From assembly GCA_937890135.1 (NCBI GenBank), contig CALBYC010000097.1, positions 1-14,145 on the forward strand: 14,145 nt of DNA. Reading direction: 5' to 3'. Every line of letters begins with the position of its first letter. The stretch's first letter is position 1. The position numbers and the translations under genes were made by a program. Source of the stretch: an uncultured Parabacteroides sp. Lineage in GTDB: Bacteria > Bacteroidota > Bacteroidia > Bacteroidales > Tannerellaceae. The notes beneath the pieces are model-generated. The model did no database searches. It saw only the letters and a list, made by a program, of their open reading frames with translations, and was not told where the DNA came from. Shown piece after piece: positions 1 to 7,315 of the stretch.

Positions 1-324
1 TAACGGGTCTTTTGAAATTCCTAATTCATGCGGTTTCCCGTCATGGCCTAACAGCACCAATTTCTGCTTGGGCAGATTGATTTGCAAGATATGGTTTTTG
101 TTAATGATATGGCTCTTTCCCACACGCATCAATATCTCATTGCTTCCGGCCACTTGTTTTTCCAACAGCTCCTCTATCTTCCCAATATTGATGGCAAAGG
201 TAAACATGATTCCGTTAGACAACAATAATTTCGTATAATTCCTATCCGCCTCGAAATAGAGGATTTGGCCTATTTTGATGCGGAGCAGTTCATCCCTGGT
301 TTTTATTATCAAATATCGATCCAT
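1..324 (-). CDS. Stand-alone LytTR-type DNA-binding regulator, partial (C-terminus cut by window edge)
   Basis: The 108 visible residues begin MDRYLIIKTRDELLRIK and match the LytTR DNA-binding domain. Visible family features are ILYFEADRNYTKLLL (about residues 21-35), a central MRVGKSHIINKNHI segment and the following LPKQKLVLLG strand. LytTR domains bind direct repeats with a beta-fold and are usually fused to a response-regulator receiver. Here the start at 324 is supported by AAGGAG at 328-333, and an in-frame stop (TGA, 345-343) lies just upstream, so there is no N-terminal receiver domain. The protein is therefore an orphan LytTR factor, a common arrangement in Bacteroidales. Its target and input are unknown. 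The coding region runs off the left edge, so up to a few tens of C-terminal residues are not seen. Confidence 0.85.
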   Translation of the reverse strand, partial: MDRYLIIKTRDELLRIKIGQILYFEADRNYTKLLLSNGIMFTFAINIGKIEELLEKQVAGSNEILMRVGKSHIINKNHILQINLPKQKLVLLGHDGKPHELGISKDPL

Positions 325-395
325 TTGCTCCTTCTTTATGTTTCATATTTGCAAGTCAAAGGCAATGGTTCTTCAGCTCATTGCATTTAATCATA

Positions 396-403
396 CAAAG
401 ATA
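396..403 (-). promoter_or_regulatory. Probable -7 box (TATCTTTG) for the LytTR gene
   Basis: TATCTTTG on the minus strand matches the Bacteroidetes -7 consensus TAnnTTTG and lies about 70 bp upstream of the start codon at 324. No perfect -33 TTTG sits at the usual 19 bp; a TTG at 428-426 is 22 bp away. The assignment rests on the -7 box and its position. Confidence 0.45.
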
Positions 404-494
404 TGATTTTATTTTCAAACCGCATCAATTTGCCGGAAGTTTGTTCAGCCATGCATGCCACAGCGAAAGGTTCAACGAGGAAGGGACAAGATAA

Positions 495-543
495 AATCCC
501 AAAGCGAACGGTATAGTCATGCAAACGCGACCGCTTTGGGATT
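495..543 (-). terminator. Intrinsic terminator after the helix-turn-helix gene
   Basis: The 12-bp arms AATCCCAAAGCG (495-506) and CGCTTTGGGATT (532-543) are perfectly complementary around a 25-nt loop. On the minus strand the stem is followed by TTTATC. It lies 22 nt beyond the stop codon of the 566-838 gene, which fits a terminator for that gene. The long loop is unusual, so a regulatory hairpin or a processed 3' end is also possible. Confidence 0.65.
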
Positions 544-565
544 CAATACAAACAAATGCTATTTC

Positions 566-838
566 TTACGCATGATGTGCAACTGCATCTTGGGCTTCGG
601 CCAAAATCTGCAACGCACGTTCAAAAATCGTCGTATCATCCAACACAACCAATCCGCCGTCAGGACCTGGTTCGATATGAATGCCACAGCTTTTTCCATC
701 CTGGAAGTTCTGGCCGCCAAAATAATTCCGGACTGTTTCCACAGCTACGCCTAACTCGTCTGCGATACGATGTATGCTACCATCTGGCAGACTATCCTTA
801 ATCTTGCGAAGTTCATTAAAAGTGATTGTCTTTGTCAT
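566..838 (-). CDS. Small conserved helix-turn-helix DNA-binding protein (90 aa)
   Basis: This 90-residue protein has a clear helix-turn-helix at about residues 20-42 (GSIHRIADELGVAVETVRNYF), where IADELGV and ETVRNYF would be the positioning and recognition helices. It is followed by a conserved-looking GIHIEPGPDGGLVVLDDT segment and an acidic C-terminal helix. I take it for a small conserved DNA-binding protein of Bacteroidales of unknown role; this is recognition by pattern, not a search. It stands alone, with its own terminator on the left and a long leader of about 70 nt on the right. The promoter carries two TATGTT/AACATA dyads (896-910, 946-961), so autoregulation is a reasonable inference. 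No enzymatic or ligand-binding domain is visible. Confidence 0.85.
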   Translation of the reverse strand: MTKTITFNELRKIKDSLPDGSIHRIADELGVAVETVRNYFGGQNFQDGKSCGIHIEPGPDGGLVVLDDTTIFERALQILAEAQDAVAHHA

Positions 839-854
839 GGCTTACTTTTTTAGA

Positions 855-865
855 GGTTAATACTC
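855..865 (-). promoter_or_regulatory. Leader element GAGTATTAACC in the 5' UTR of the helix-turn-helix gene
   Basis: The minus strand reads GAGTATTAACC, ending 16 nt before the start codon at 838. The identical 11-mer lies in the leader of the 49-aa gene (11516-11526). The gap from the proposed -7 box is 45 nt here and 43 nt there. Its function is unknown: it could be a shared RNA-level element or the remains of a common ancestral leader. Confidence 0.35.
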
Positions 866-895
866 TGGTTATTTTTATACCGCTAACTTACGCAT

Positions 896-910
896 TATGT
901 TTGGAACATA
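896..910. promoter_or_regulatory. Dyad TATGTT-n3-AACATA near the transcription start of the helix-turn-helix gene
   Basis: The 6-bp arms are perfect inverted repeats separated by TGG. The site adjoins the proposed -7 box (911-918), so it would cover the transcription start, a typical repressor position. The half-sites are the same as in the dyads at 946-961 and 11595-11610. Confidence 0.4.
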
Positions 911-940
911 CAAATTATTTTCATGGAAATGTCACACAAA
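911..940 (-). promoter_or_regulatory. Probable promoter of the helix-turn-helix gene
   Basis: On the minus strand TTTG (940-937) is followed after 19 nt by TAATTTG (917-911), close to the Bacteroidetes TTTG-n19-TAnnTTTG pattern but one base short in the -7 box. A full TAnnTTTG match also exists at 944-937 (TAAATTTG) but has no -33 partner. The two possibilities cannot be separated by eye. Confidence 0.4.
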
Positions 941-945
941 TTTAT

Positions 946-961
946 TATGTTATACAACATA
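946..961. promoter_or_regulatory. Dyad TATGTT-n4-AACATA upstream of the helix-turn-helix promoter
   Basis: TATGTTATACAACATA has 6-bp inverted arms and lies just upstream of the proposed -33 box. It overlaps a second inverted repeat, GTTATAC (949-955) with GTATAAC (965-971). The identical 16-mer occurs at 11595-11610. It is most simply a binding site for a dimeric regulator. Confidence 0.5.
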
Positions 962-1063
962 GTGGTATAACGTTTTGATTTTTAATAGTATATAGGGAGA
1001 TTATCATTCAGAACAGTTCCATCATTATTTTTACGGGGAGGATTATTTCGGTTATTCATATCT

Positions 1064-1105
1064 GTAAAAAGCCTTTTGTTTAACTAAATCCAAAAGGCTT
1101 TTTAC
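1064..1105 (-). terminator. Intrinsic terminator after tdh
   Basis: The 15-bp arms GTAAAAAGCCTTTTG (1064-1078) and CAAAAGGCTTTTTAC (1091-1105) are perfectly complementary around a 12-nt loop. The hairpin begins 31 nt after the tdh stop codon. The A/T-rich outer arms give a run of U on either strand, so it could also work bidirectionally. Confidence 0.8.
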
Positions 1106-1136
1106 GCATTCAAAAATTTGACAAACAGGGGGTAGT

Positions 1137-2093
1137 CTATTTGCCGAAACGTTCTTCCAGTTTTGCCAGCATGTCCTTTGTCATCGTATCCAGATCATAT
1201 TCCGGTTTCCATCCCCATTCTTCACGAGCGCAAGAATCATCCAAAGAATTAGGCCATGAGTCAGCGATAGACTGGCGCAACGGGTCTACTTGGTACTCCA
1301 TTTCAAATTCTGGGATATACTTTTTAATGCTGTTATAAATGATTTCGGGATCGAAACTCATAGAAGCAATATTGAAAGAATTGCGGTGGACAAACTTCGC
1401 AGGGTCGGCTTCCATGATTTCAATGGCAGCACGCAAAGCGTCAGGCATATACATCATGTCCATAAATGTGCCTGCCGCAATCGGACAAATGAATTTTTCC
1501 TTTTTGGCCGCAGAATAATAGATGTCAACCGCATAGTCAGTCGTACCTCCACCCGGAGGTGTGACGTAAGAAATCAAACCTGGGAAACGGACGGAACGGG
1601 TGTCCACTCCAAAACGAACGTAGTAATAGTCGCTCAACAATTCGCCGGAAACCTTTGTGACGCCATACATTGTGCGGGGACGCTGGATAGTATCCTGAGG
1701 AGTCTTGTCACGAGGAGTATTTGGACCGAACGACCCAATAGAACTTGGTGTAAACACGGCGCAATGTTTTTCACGCGCTACTTCCAGCACATTAAACAGT
1801 CCGCCTAAGCCTATTTTCCAAGCCAATTGCGGTTTCGATTCTGCCACAGCAGAAAGCAAAGCTGCTAAATTATAGACGGCATCGATATTGTACTTTTCTA
1901 CGACATCGGCAATTTGTTGTGCGTTTGTAATATCAACTATAGCAGACGGACCGGATTCCAGCAAGACACCTTTGGGCTCCGCTCCGGGAATATATCCCGC
2001 TACCACATTTTCTCCATCATAAATACCACGTAATTTCATGGTTAATTCTGAACCAATCTGACCGGTTGAACCGATAATTAAAATTCTCTTCAT
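1137..2093 (-). CDS. tdh: L-threonine 3-dehydrogenase, epimerase (short-chain) type
   Basis: The 318-residue protein is an extended short-chain dehydrogenase. A Rossmann motif GSTGQIG is at residues 8-14 and the catalytic pair Y143-x3-K147 (YGVTK) follows TPSSIGSFGP at 115-124. LSAVAESKPQLAWKIGLGGLFNVLEVA resembles the UDP-galactose-epimerase-like threonine dehydrogenases of Flavobacterium and animals rather than the zinc-dependent E. coli Tdh. The enzyme would oxidise L-threonine to 2-amino-3-ketobutyrate with NAD+ in the cytoplasm. The next enzyme, Kbl, is encoded 1 kb away on the same strand, which strongly supports the substrate. The length is typical of the family. It has its own -7 box at 2123-2130 and a strong terminator at 1064-1105, so it can be transcribed alone. 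Confidence 0.88.
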   Translation of the reverse strand: MKRILIIGSTGQIGSELTMKLRGIYDGENVVAGYIPGAEPKGVLLESGPSAIVDITNAQQIADVVEKYNIDAVYNLAALLSAVAESKPQLAWKIGLGGLFNVLEVAREKHCAVFTPSSIGSFGPNTPRDKTPQDTIQRPRTMYGVTKVSGELLSDYYYVRFGVDTRSVRFPGLISYVTPPGGGTTDYAVDIYYSAAKKEKFICPIAAGTFMDMMYMPDALRAAIEIMEADPAKFVHRNSFNIASMSFDPEIIYNSIKKYIPEFEMEYQVDPLRQSIADSWPNSLDDSCAREEWGWKPEYDLDTMTKDMLAKLEERFGK

Positions 2094-2122
2094 TATTTTT
2101 ATGAGATTTAAGTTTTGCGTGG

Positions 2123-2130
2123 CAAATGTA
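2123..2130 (-). promoter_or_regulatory. Probable -7 box (TACATTTG) for tdh
   Basis: TACATTTG on the minus strand matches TAnnTTTG and lies 29 bp from the tdh start at 2093. The -33 region is weak (TTG at 2148-2146, only 15 bp away). It suggests that tdh can be transcribed independently of the hisK-like gene upstream. Confidence 0.4.
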
Positions 2131-2199
2131 TAGTTTTTTTATTTACAAGGAAAATATTTCTCCTATTATTCACTGAGAGTATTCGCATAAAAAGTTCTT

Positions 2200-3048
2200 T
2201 CACTCAAGAGCCATCTCATGCCAACATCCTTTGTCCAGTTCATACGTACTTTTATATCCGGCTTCTTGCAAGAAATCAAAGGCAGCAGCCCTTCCATCAT
2301 TCACCAAATCGGGATAATGGCAATCCGAATTGACCATCACAGGGATATTACGTTCTTTCAAGTTTTTCAAGAAAATTCGGTGTGGATAAAGCTCATTTTT
2401 TTTAACGCAGTTTTTAGTATTGACTTCGACCATTATTCTTTTTTCCCGTATCAAGTCCAAATAATCAAAAAGCTCTTTGCGATACCATGCAGCATCCATC
2501 GAAAAGCCCGGGTACTTTTGTCCATTCATGTAAATTTTGTCCAAATGGCCAACTATGTCAATTCCACCTGCTTCGACCATCTCACAGGAAGAACGAAAAA
2601 AATGACGGACCACCTTCCGGATGTCGCCCCCGTAATATTCTTCGACACCCTCCTTGAAAGCGTCAAAAGAGCCATCGATGCACATCATATTCTCCTCTGC
2701 CAAAGGTTGACGAAGCGGAAGGAAATGAACAGAACCAATACGGTAATCCAAAGGCATGTCTTGGAAATAAGGGATAGAAGCATTGTACGAGCCGTCCAAA
2801 TAATCTATCTCCATCCCGGTATAAATCTCCAATTCATCCACGTATTTCGCTTTGAGTCTTGCTATTTCCGCCAAATATTCATCCACGTCATCTTTCGACA
2901 TGTTCCAGAATGTTTCAAAAGGAAGAGGTGAATGCGAAGAGAAGCCATAAGCCCGGAAGCCATGTCGAATGGCAAACTTCACAAAATCCTCGGGATAACT
3001 ACGCCCATCACAAAAGTCGCAATGGCTATGGTAATTACTAAGTTGCAT
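2200..3048 (-). CDS. hisK: PHP-domain phosphatase, histidinol-phosphatase (HisK) type
   Basis: The 282-residue protein has the PHP metallo-phosphoesterase fold. Likely metal ligands are H7 and H9 (HSHCDFCDG), H39 (FSSHS), E80 (TGMEIDY), H108 (GSVHFL), H168 (VGHLDKI), and D242 and H244 (NSDCHYP). Length and motif order match HisK-type histidinol-phosphate phosphatases, which release histidinol from histidinol phosphate in histidine synthesis. No other his gene is visible, so another phosphomonoester substrate is possible and the symbol is tentative. It sits between the two threonine-degradation genes, downstream of a strong terminator, so it is probably not driven by the kbl promoter. A TATATTG sequence at about 3082-3076 may be a weak -7 box. 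The 106-nt gap to tdh contains a tdh -7 box. Confidence 0.78.
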   Translation of the reverse strand: MQLSNYHSHCDFCDGRSYPEDFVKFAIRHGFRAYGFSSHSPLPFETFWNMSKDDVDEYLAEIARLKAKYVDELEIYTGMEIDYLDGSYNASIPYFQDMPLDYRIGSVHFLPLRQPLAEENMMCIDGSFDAFKEGVEEYYGGDIRKVVRHFFRSSCEMVEAGGIDIVGHLDKIYMNGQKYPGFSMDAAWYRKELFDYLDLIREKRIMVEVNTKNCVKKNELYPHRIFLKNLKERNIPVMVNSDCHYPDLVNDGRAAAFDFLQEAGYKSTYELDKGCWHEMALE

Positions 3049-3090
3049 ATAGAAGCTGAGTGATAACTATTTGACCCCAATATAAAAAAG

Positions 3091-3127
3091 AAGAGATTGC
3101 CAGACCGTTCCAGGCAGGCAATCTCTT
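3091..3127 (-). terminator. Strong intrinsic terminator between kbl and the hisK-like gene
   Basis: The 11-bp arms AAGAGATTGCC (3091-3101) and GGCAATCTCTT (3117-3127) are perfectly complementary around a 15-nt loop. On the minus strand the stem is followed by CTTTTTTATA, a clear U-tract. It lies 15 nt after the kbl stop codon and would end kbl transcripts before hisK. Confidence 0.9.
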
Positions 3128-3142
3128 TCCCGTATCGAATAC

Positions 3143-4333
3143 TTATTTTATTACGCCTAATTCTTTTCCCACTTTGACGAATGCGGCTATAGCTTTGTCC
3201 AAATGCTCTTTTTCATGGCCTGCAGAAAGTTGTACGCGAATGCGAGCCTGTCCTTTCGGAACAACCGGATAATAGAAACCAGTCACATATATGCCTTCTT
3301 CTTGCATCTTGGCCGCAAAGTCTTGTGACAATTTGGCATCGTACAACATCACGGCACAGATAGCGGACTGGGTCGGCTTGATATCGAAACCAGCAGCCAG
3401 CATCTTTTCACGGAAGTAAGAAACATTGCTCATCAATTTATCATGTAAAGCATTGCTTTCTTTCAAAATCTTGAACATTTCCAAACTTGCGCCTACGATA
3501 GCCGGAGCTACCGAATTTGAGAACAAATACGGGCGAGAGCGCTGGCGGAGCATATCGATGATTTCTTTCTTGCCTGTCGTAAAACCGCCCATCGCACCTC
3601 CAAATGATTTTCCCAGCGTACCGGTAAAAACATCAATTCTGCCATAGCAATTGAATTGTTCCGCAACACCATGGCCAGTTGGTCCGACTACGCCTGCCGA
3701 ATGGGACTCATCAACCATAACCAAAGCATCGTATTTCTCGGCTAATTCACAAATCATATCCATCGGAGCGACATTTCCGTCCATGGAGAATACGCCGTCG
3801 GTTGCTATGATGCGATGGCGTTGGGCTTGGGCTTCGACCAAGCAACGTTCCAAATCTGCCATGTCGGCATTGGCATAACGATAACGTTTCGCTTTGCACA
3901 AACGGACACCATCGATAATGGATGCATGGTTCAATGCATCAGAGATAATCGCATCCTCTTCCGTGAAAAGGGGTTCGAATAAACCTCCGTTTGCATCAAA
4001 ACAAGCGGCGTACAAAATAGTATCTTCAGTTTTGAAATAATCAGAAATCGCAGCCTCTAACTGTTTGTGCAAATCCTGCGTGCCACAAATGAAACGCACA
4101 GAAGACATGCCGAATCCACGAGAATCCATCGCCTGCTTTGCCGCTTCTATCAAACGCTTGTTGTCAGACAAACCTAAGTAGTTATTGGCGCAGAAGTTCA
4201 AGACATCACTTCCTCCGCTCACTTTAATATCCGCACGCTGCGGAGTAGTAATGATTCGTTCATTTTTGTATAAACCGGCAGCTTGGATATTTGCCAATTC
4301 AGTTGCCAAGAACTCTTTGAATTTTCCGTACAT
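3143..4333 (-). CDS. kbl: Glycine C-acetyltransferase (2-amino-3-ketobutyrate CoA ligase)
   Basis: The 396-residue protein is an alpha-oxoamine synthase of PLP fold type I. The PLP lysine is K242 in TGTLGKSFGG. VMVDESHSAG (206-214) carries the cofactor-contacting D208 and H211, and FCANNYLGLS (47-56) is the usual N-terminal signature. Length and motif positions agree closely with E. coli Kbl (398 residues, Lys244). It cleaves 2-amino-3-ketobutyrate with CoA to glycine and acetyl-CoA, completing threonine breakdown begun by Tdh, or makes it in reverse. It is the first gene of this block, with a near-perfect promoter at 4419-4449 and a terminator at 3091-3127, so it is probably monocistronic. 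No Shine-Dalgarno is seen; the leader is A-rich. Confidence 0.95.
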   Translation of the reverse strand: MYGKFKEFLATELANIQAAGLYKNERIITTPQRADIKVSGGSDVLNFCANNYLGLSDNKRLIEAAKQAMDSRGFGMSSVRFICGTQDLHKQLEAAISDYFKTEDTILYAACFDANGGLFEPLFTEEDAIISDALNHASIIDGVRLCKAKRYRYANADMADLERCLVEAQAQRHRIIATDGVFSMDGNVAPMDMICELAEKYDALVMVDESHSAGVVGPTGHGVAEQFNCYGRIDVFTGTLGKSFGGAMGGFTTGKKEIIDMLRQRSRPYLFSNSVAPAIVGASLEMFKILKESNALHDKLMSNVSYFREKMLAAGFDIKPTQSAICAVMLYDAKLSQDFAAKMQEEGIYVTGFYYPVVPKGQARIRVQLSAGHEKEHLDKAIAAFVKVGKELGVIK

Positions 4334-4418
4334 AGTTTATTCTTTATTTAAAAGTTAAAAGTGAATCCTTATTCAAAAATAACCGAGTTTACTCAGATTC
4401 TAATTTTGTTTACTAACA

Positions 4419-4449
4419 CAAAGTTAGTCCTTTTTTAGGGACTCCCAAA
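4419..4449 (-). promoter_or_regulatory. Promoter of kbl, consensus Bacteroidetes type
   Basis: On the minus strand TTTG (4449-4446) is followed after exactly 19 nt by TAACTTTG (4426-4419), a full match to TTTG-n19-TAnnTTTG. Transcription would start near 4412, giving a leader of about 80 nt. A short inverted repeat, AGTCC (4426-4430) with GGACT (4439-4443), lies within the spacer and may be an operator or chance. Confidence 0.75.
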
Positions 4450-4513
4450 GAAACAAATGGATTATTCCCCTTTCCCTGCAAACCTCTGTCGCAACTATAT
4501 ATTATGTTTTAAC

Positions 4514-6400
4514 TTACTTGTCATATGGGACGTATGGGGCATGCAGAACATTCAACGTCTTCGGCAACCAAACCCGATAACGCTGCATCTTATCCCACGT
4601 ATTGCCTGCCGATGCGAAATCACAGAGGTGGATTTGTCTAGCTGCTGAATTTCCTTCCAAGTCTGTTCCTAAGACCATAGGTGCGGTAAAAGCAAGCCAT
4701 GCAAAAGCGGGAGGTTCAACCGGAGTAAGCTCCACATATCCATCTTTGCTGACAATGACCGATGTCTCATCAACAAACCCGTCGTTGAACCGGCTATCCC
4801 TTGCCAACACGATTGGACCGCGCACAATCGCCTGCGCCCCGTTTTGCTCGACTAAACGGGCACGCATATCCAACTTAATTGAGATTCTGTCACCTTTTTT
4901 CCATTTTCTGGTCAAAGAGAGATAAGAACCCGGCAATATTTCTTTTTCACTCTTCCCATTTACAGACACATCAACCTGCTTGCTCCATGCCGGGATACGC
5001 AACGCAACTGTAAAATCGGCATCCTTAGCCGGATTCACATCTATTTCTATTTTATCTGTTGCGGGATAATCGGTCATTTGCCTCAACAGGACATTCTTCC
5101 TGCCCGGCAATACCAAATCCGCTTCTGACGGAGCGTAGAAGTTTATATGGATGGTTTCACCAACCACTCGGTACGCAAATTGGGGAATCATGGCAAAAGC
5201 CCTCGGCCCGTTTGCATTGCAACAATTGATATGCATTCCGCATTGCTCTTCGCCCTCATGCCTGCACCCTTCCAGCGGGCTGTATTTGGCAATCTGAGAG
5301 GCATCCTTTTTCAATGAAGCCATTAGGGCATTGTATGCGGTTTTTTCCATGTAGTCCGCATACAAAGAGTTACCCGTGAGTTGCAGCAGTCTGTTACACA
5401 ATTGCATCCATGTAAAAGTGACGCAAGTCTCCATGGTATGGTAGGTCGGTTGCGTTTGACGAGATTTGCCATCGTACCAGCACTCGAATGCGCTTCCCGA
5501 TCCTGCAATGTTTATCTCCTCCCGAACTATATGTCCAACCGTTTTTTCAACAACTGATAAAAAAAGAGGATTACGGGTAACTTTATATAGCTCTAACAGC
5601 CCCTCGTAACATGACATCATCTCATACGCTTTTTGCCCATTCTCACGAGAGAACCAAACAGAAGGATGCGGGAAACGATGTGCGACAGGGACATCCGCTA
5701 TTGCCTTGCTTATCAGCTGCGGCCCATCCGGAGTTTCCCATTCAGCGACGATGTATTCGGCAAAATCCAAATAACGTTTATCTTTTGTCCGATTATACAA
5801 ATACATCACCGGTTCAAGGATTGAAGAACTTGGCATACCCACGTAATAGCCGGTAGCCACTATGCTTGTTTTGCCCGGCCCTACTTGCGTCATCAAATGA
5901 TCTACGACTTTGCAAGCCGCATCCAAAGCCTTCTTTTCGCCGGACAAGTCATACCATGCAATCAAGCCCAATGAAGTATATTTCCTGCCCCATACATCCC
6001 ATTCTCTCAATTGGTATTCGGGAGAATAATTGCCGATGTATCCATTGGGCAACTGTGTCGCCATCAATGATTCCGCGGCGTTTTTAATGATCCGATACAA
6101 TTCTGGATCTTTATTATACCGGTAAGAAGCTATTGCGCCTTGAATCCACTTTCCCCAAAATTCGCTTTGCCAACGGGATTTTTCTTCATGATGGCGGAAC
6201 GGCTCTATCAAATGTTCCACATCCTGAGTTTTCACTCTGTTCTTTATGCAATCATCTATCCGGGAACCAACGTAACCGGAAATTTTCACTTGCTTGACAG
6301 CGGGATCATTAGTTATTTGTGCCATCACCGTAGTGGAAAGGGCAAACGCCACCAGCAATAACCAAGTTGTCTTTTTTTGAATGTCTCCCATAATGCTCAT
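4514..6400 (-). CDS. Secreted GH127-type glycosidase (beta-L-arabinofuranosidase family, DUF1680)
   Basis: Using the start at 6400 the protein has 628 residues: a signal peptide (hydrophobic WLLLVAFALSTTVMA, probable cleavage before Q), an alpha/alpha-barrel domain and C-terminal beta domains. METCVTF supplies an E-x-C motif (E324, C326) and NCCNANGPRAF a cysteine pair (C393, C394). In GH127 these positions form the zinc site with its nucleophilic cysteine. The closest characterised families are GH127 and GH146, which remove beta-L-arabinofuranose; the actual substrate is not shown. The reading frame also has ATGs at 6424 (overlapping the upstream stop) and 6391. The 6400 start lies 1 nt after that stop, and all give a signal peptide. 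It is the second gene of a pair with the isomerase-like gene. Confidence 0.85.
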   Translation of the reverse strand: MSIMGDIQKKTTWLLLVAFALSTTVMAQITNDPAVKQVKISGYVGSRIDDCIKNRVKTQDVEHLIEPFRHHEEKSRWQSEFWGKWIQGAIASYRYNKDPELYRIIKNAAESLMATQLPNGYIGNYSPEYQLREWDVWGRKYTSLGLIAWYDLSGEKKALDAACKVVDHLMTQVGPGKTSIVATGYYVGMPSSSILEPVMYLYNRTKDKRYLDFAEYIVAEWETPDGPQLISKAIADVPVAHRFPHPSVWFSRENGQKAYEMMSCYEGLLELYKVTRNPLFLSVVEKTVGHIVREEINIAGSGSAFECWYDGKSRQTQPTYHTMETCVTFTWMQLCNRLLQLTGNSLYADYMEKTAYNALMASLKKDASQIAKYSPLEGCRHEGEEQCGMHINCCNANGPRAFAMIPQFAYRVVGETIHINFYAPSEADLVLPGRKNVLLRQMTDYPATDKIEIDVNPAKDADFTVALRIPAWSKQVDVSVNGKSEKEILPGSYLSLTRKWKKGDRISIKLDMRARLVEQNGAQAIVRGPIVLARDSRFNDGFVDETSVIVSKDGYVELTPVEPPAFAWLAFTAPMVLGTDLEGNSAARQIHLCDFASAGNTWDKMQRYRVWLPKTLNVLHAPYVPYDK

Positions 6401-6401
6401 A

Positions 6402-7286
6402 TTAGATATCACAAATTCGGACACTTTTTTCCAATGAAGCTATCGCATCTTCCTGCTTGGGCACAAATTCATGCCCGACAAACCCTTTATAGCCGCAATC
6501 CAAAACGGCTTTCATGATAGCAGGATAATACAACTCCTGCGTCTCGTCCAATTCAGCACGTCCGGGGCATCCCGCGGTATGGATATGGGAGAAATAAGTA
6601 TGATATTTTCGGATGGTGTCTATGATGTTGCCTTCCATGATTTGCATGTGGTAGATATCGTACAGCAATTTAAAATTTGGAGAGCCAACCCTTCGGCAAA
6701 GTTCAACACCCCATACGGTATGGTCGCATTGATAATCTTTGTGCCCTACGCTATTCAACAGCTCCATTGTCAAAACGACATGATGTTTCTCTGCCAGAGG
6801 CATCAAGCGTTTCAATCCTTTCTCACAGTTTTCCCAGCCTTGCAAGTCGGTCAGGCCGTTACGCTTACCCGAAAAACATATCAAATTGGTCAATCCGGCA
6901 TCGGCAACCATCGGTATCACCTTTTCATAGCTGGCTACTAATTCGTCATGCAAACTTGGATCATTGAATCCGCAGTCAATGCCTAATCCTGCCCCTTGGC
7001 ACATTGCGACCGTCAGCCCGTGCTTTTGGACAACAGGCCATTCGTCCGGGTTCAACAGCTCTACAGATTCTATTCCTATCTCCTTGCAGATTTCACAAAA
7101 ATCATCCAAGCTATATTTACCGAAGCACCATTTACTCACGGAATGATGAATATTTCCCTTCAAAGGTTCAAGGCCTGTCATTTCCTTCTTTTTCGCCATA
7201 GTCGTTGCGTCCACTCCAGACACGGCCAAAGCCGCACTACCTGCCAACATAGCCTTAAGGGCTGCTCGTCTCGATATGTTTCCCAT
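6402..7286 (-). CDS. Tat-exported hydroxypyruvate-isomerase-like sugar isomerase/epimerase
   Basis: The 294-residue protein begins with a twin-arginine signal (ISRRAALKAML, R6-R7, then a hydrophobic alanine-rich stretch to about residue 30), so it is probably exported folded. The rest is a TIM barrel of the xylose-isomerase-like/Hyi class. Likely metal ligands are E175 (TMELLNS), D210 (LLYDIYHMQ), H234/H236 (FSHIHTAGCPGR) and E273 (GHEFVP). Hyi interconverts hydroxypyruvate and tartronate semialdehyde, but exported relatives in Bacteroidetes are mostly uncharacterised, so only a sugar isomerase or epimerase role is claimed. Its stop is followed almost at once by the GH127-type gene, implying co-transcription and a joint role in sugar breakdown. 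A possible -7 box (TACCTTAG, 7323-7316) differs from consensus by one base. Confidence 0.82.
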   Translation of the reverse strand: MGNISRRAALKAMLAGSAALAVSGVDATTMAKKKEMTGLEPLKGNIHHSVSKWCFGKYSLDDFCEICKEIGIESVELLNPDEWPVVQKHGLTVAMCQGAGLGIDCGFNDPSLHDELVASYEKVIPMVADAGLTNLICFSGKRNGLTDLQGWENCEKGLKRLMPLAEKHHVVLTMELLNSVGHKDYQCDHTVWGVELCRRVGSPNFKLLYDIYHMQIMEGNIIDTIRKYHTYFSHIHTAGCPGRAELDETQELYYPAIMKAVLDCGYKGFVGHEFVPKQEDAIASLEKSVRICDI

Positions 7287-7315
7287 GTTCTTCTTTTTTA
7301 GATTATAAAACGATG

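Noticed and set aside
937..944. TAAATTTG as the -7 box of the helix-turn-helix gene
   Set aside because: It is a full consensus match but has no -33 element upstream. The TTTG within it fits better as the -33 box of the promoter at 911-940; kept only as an alternative.
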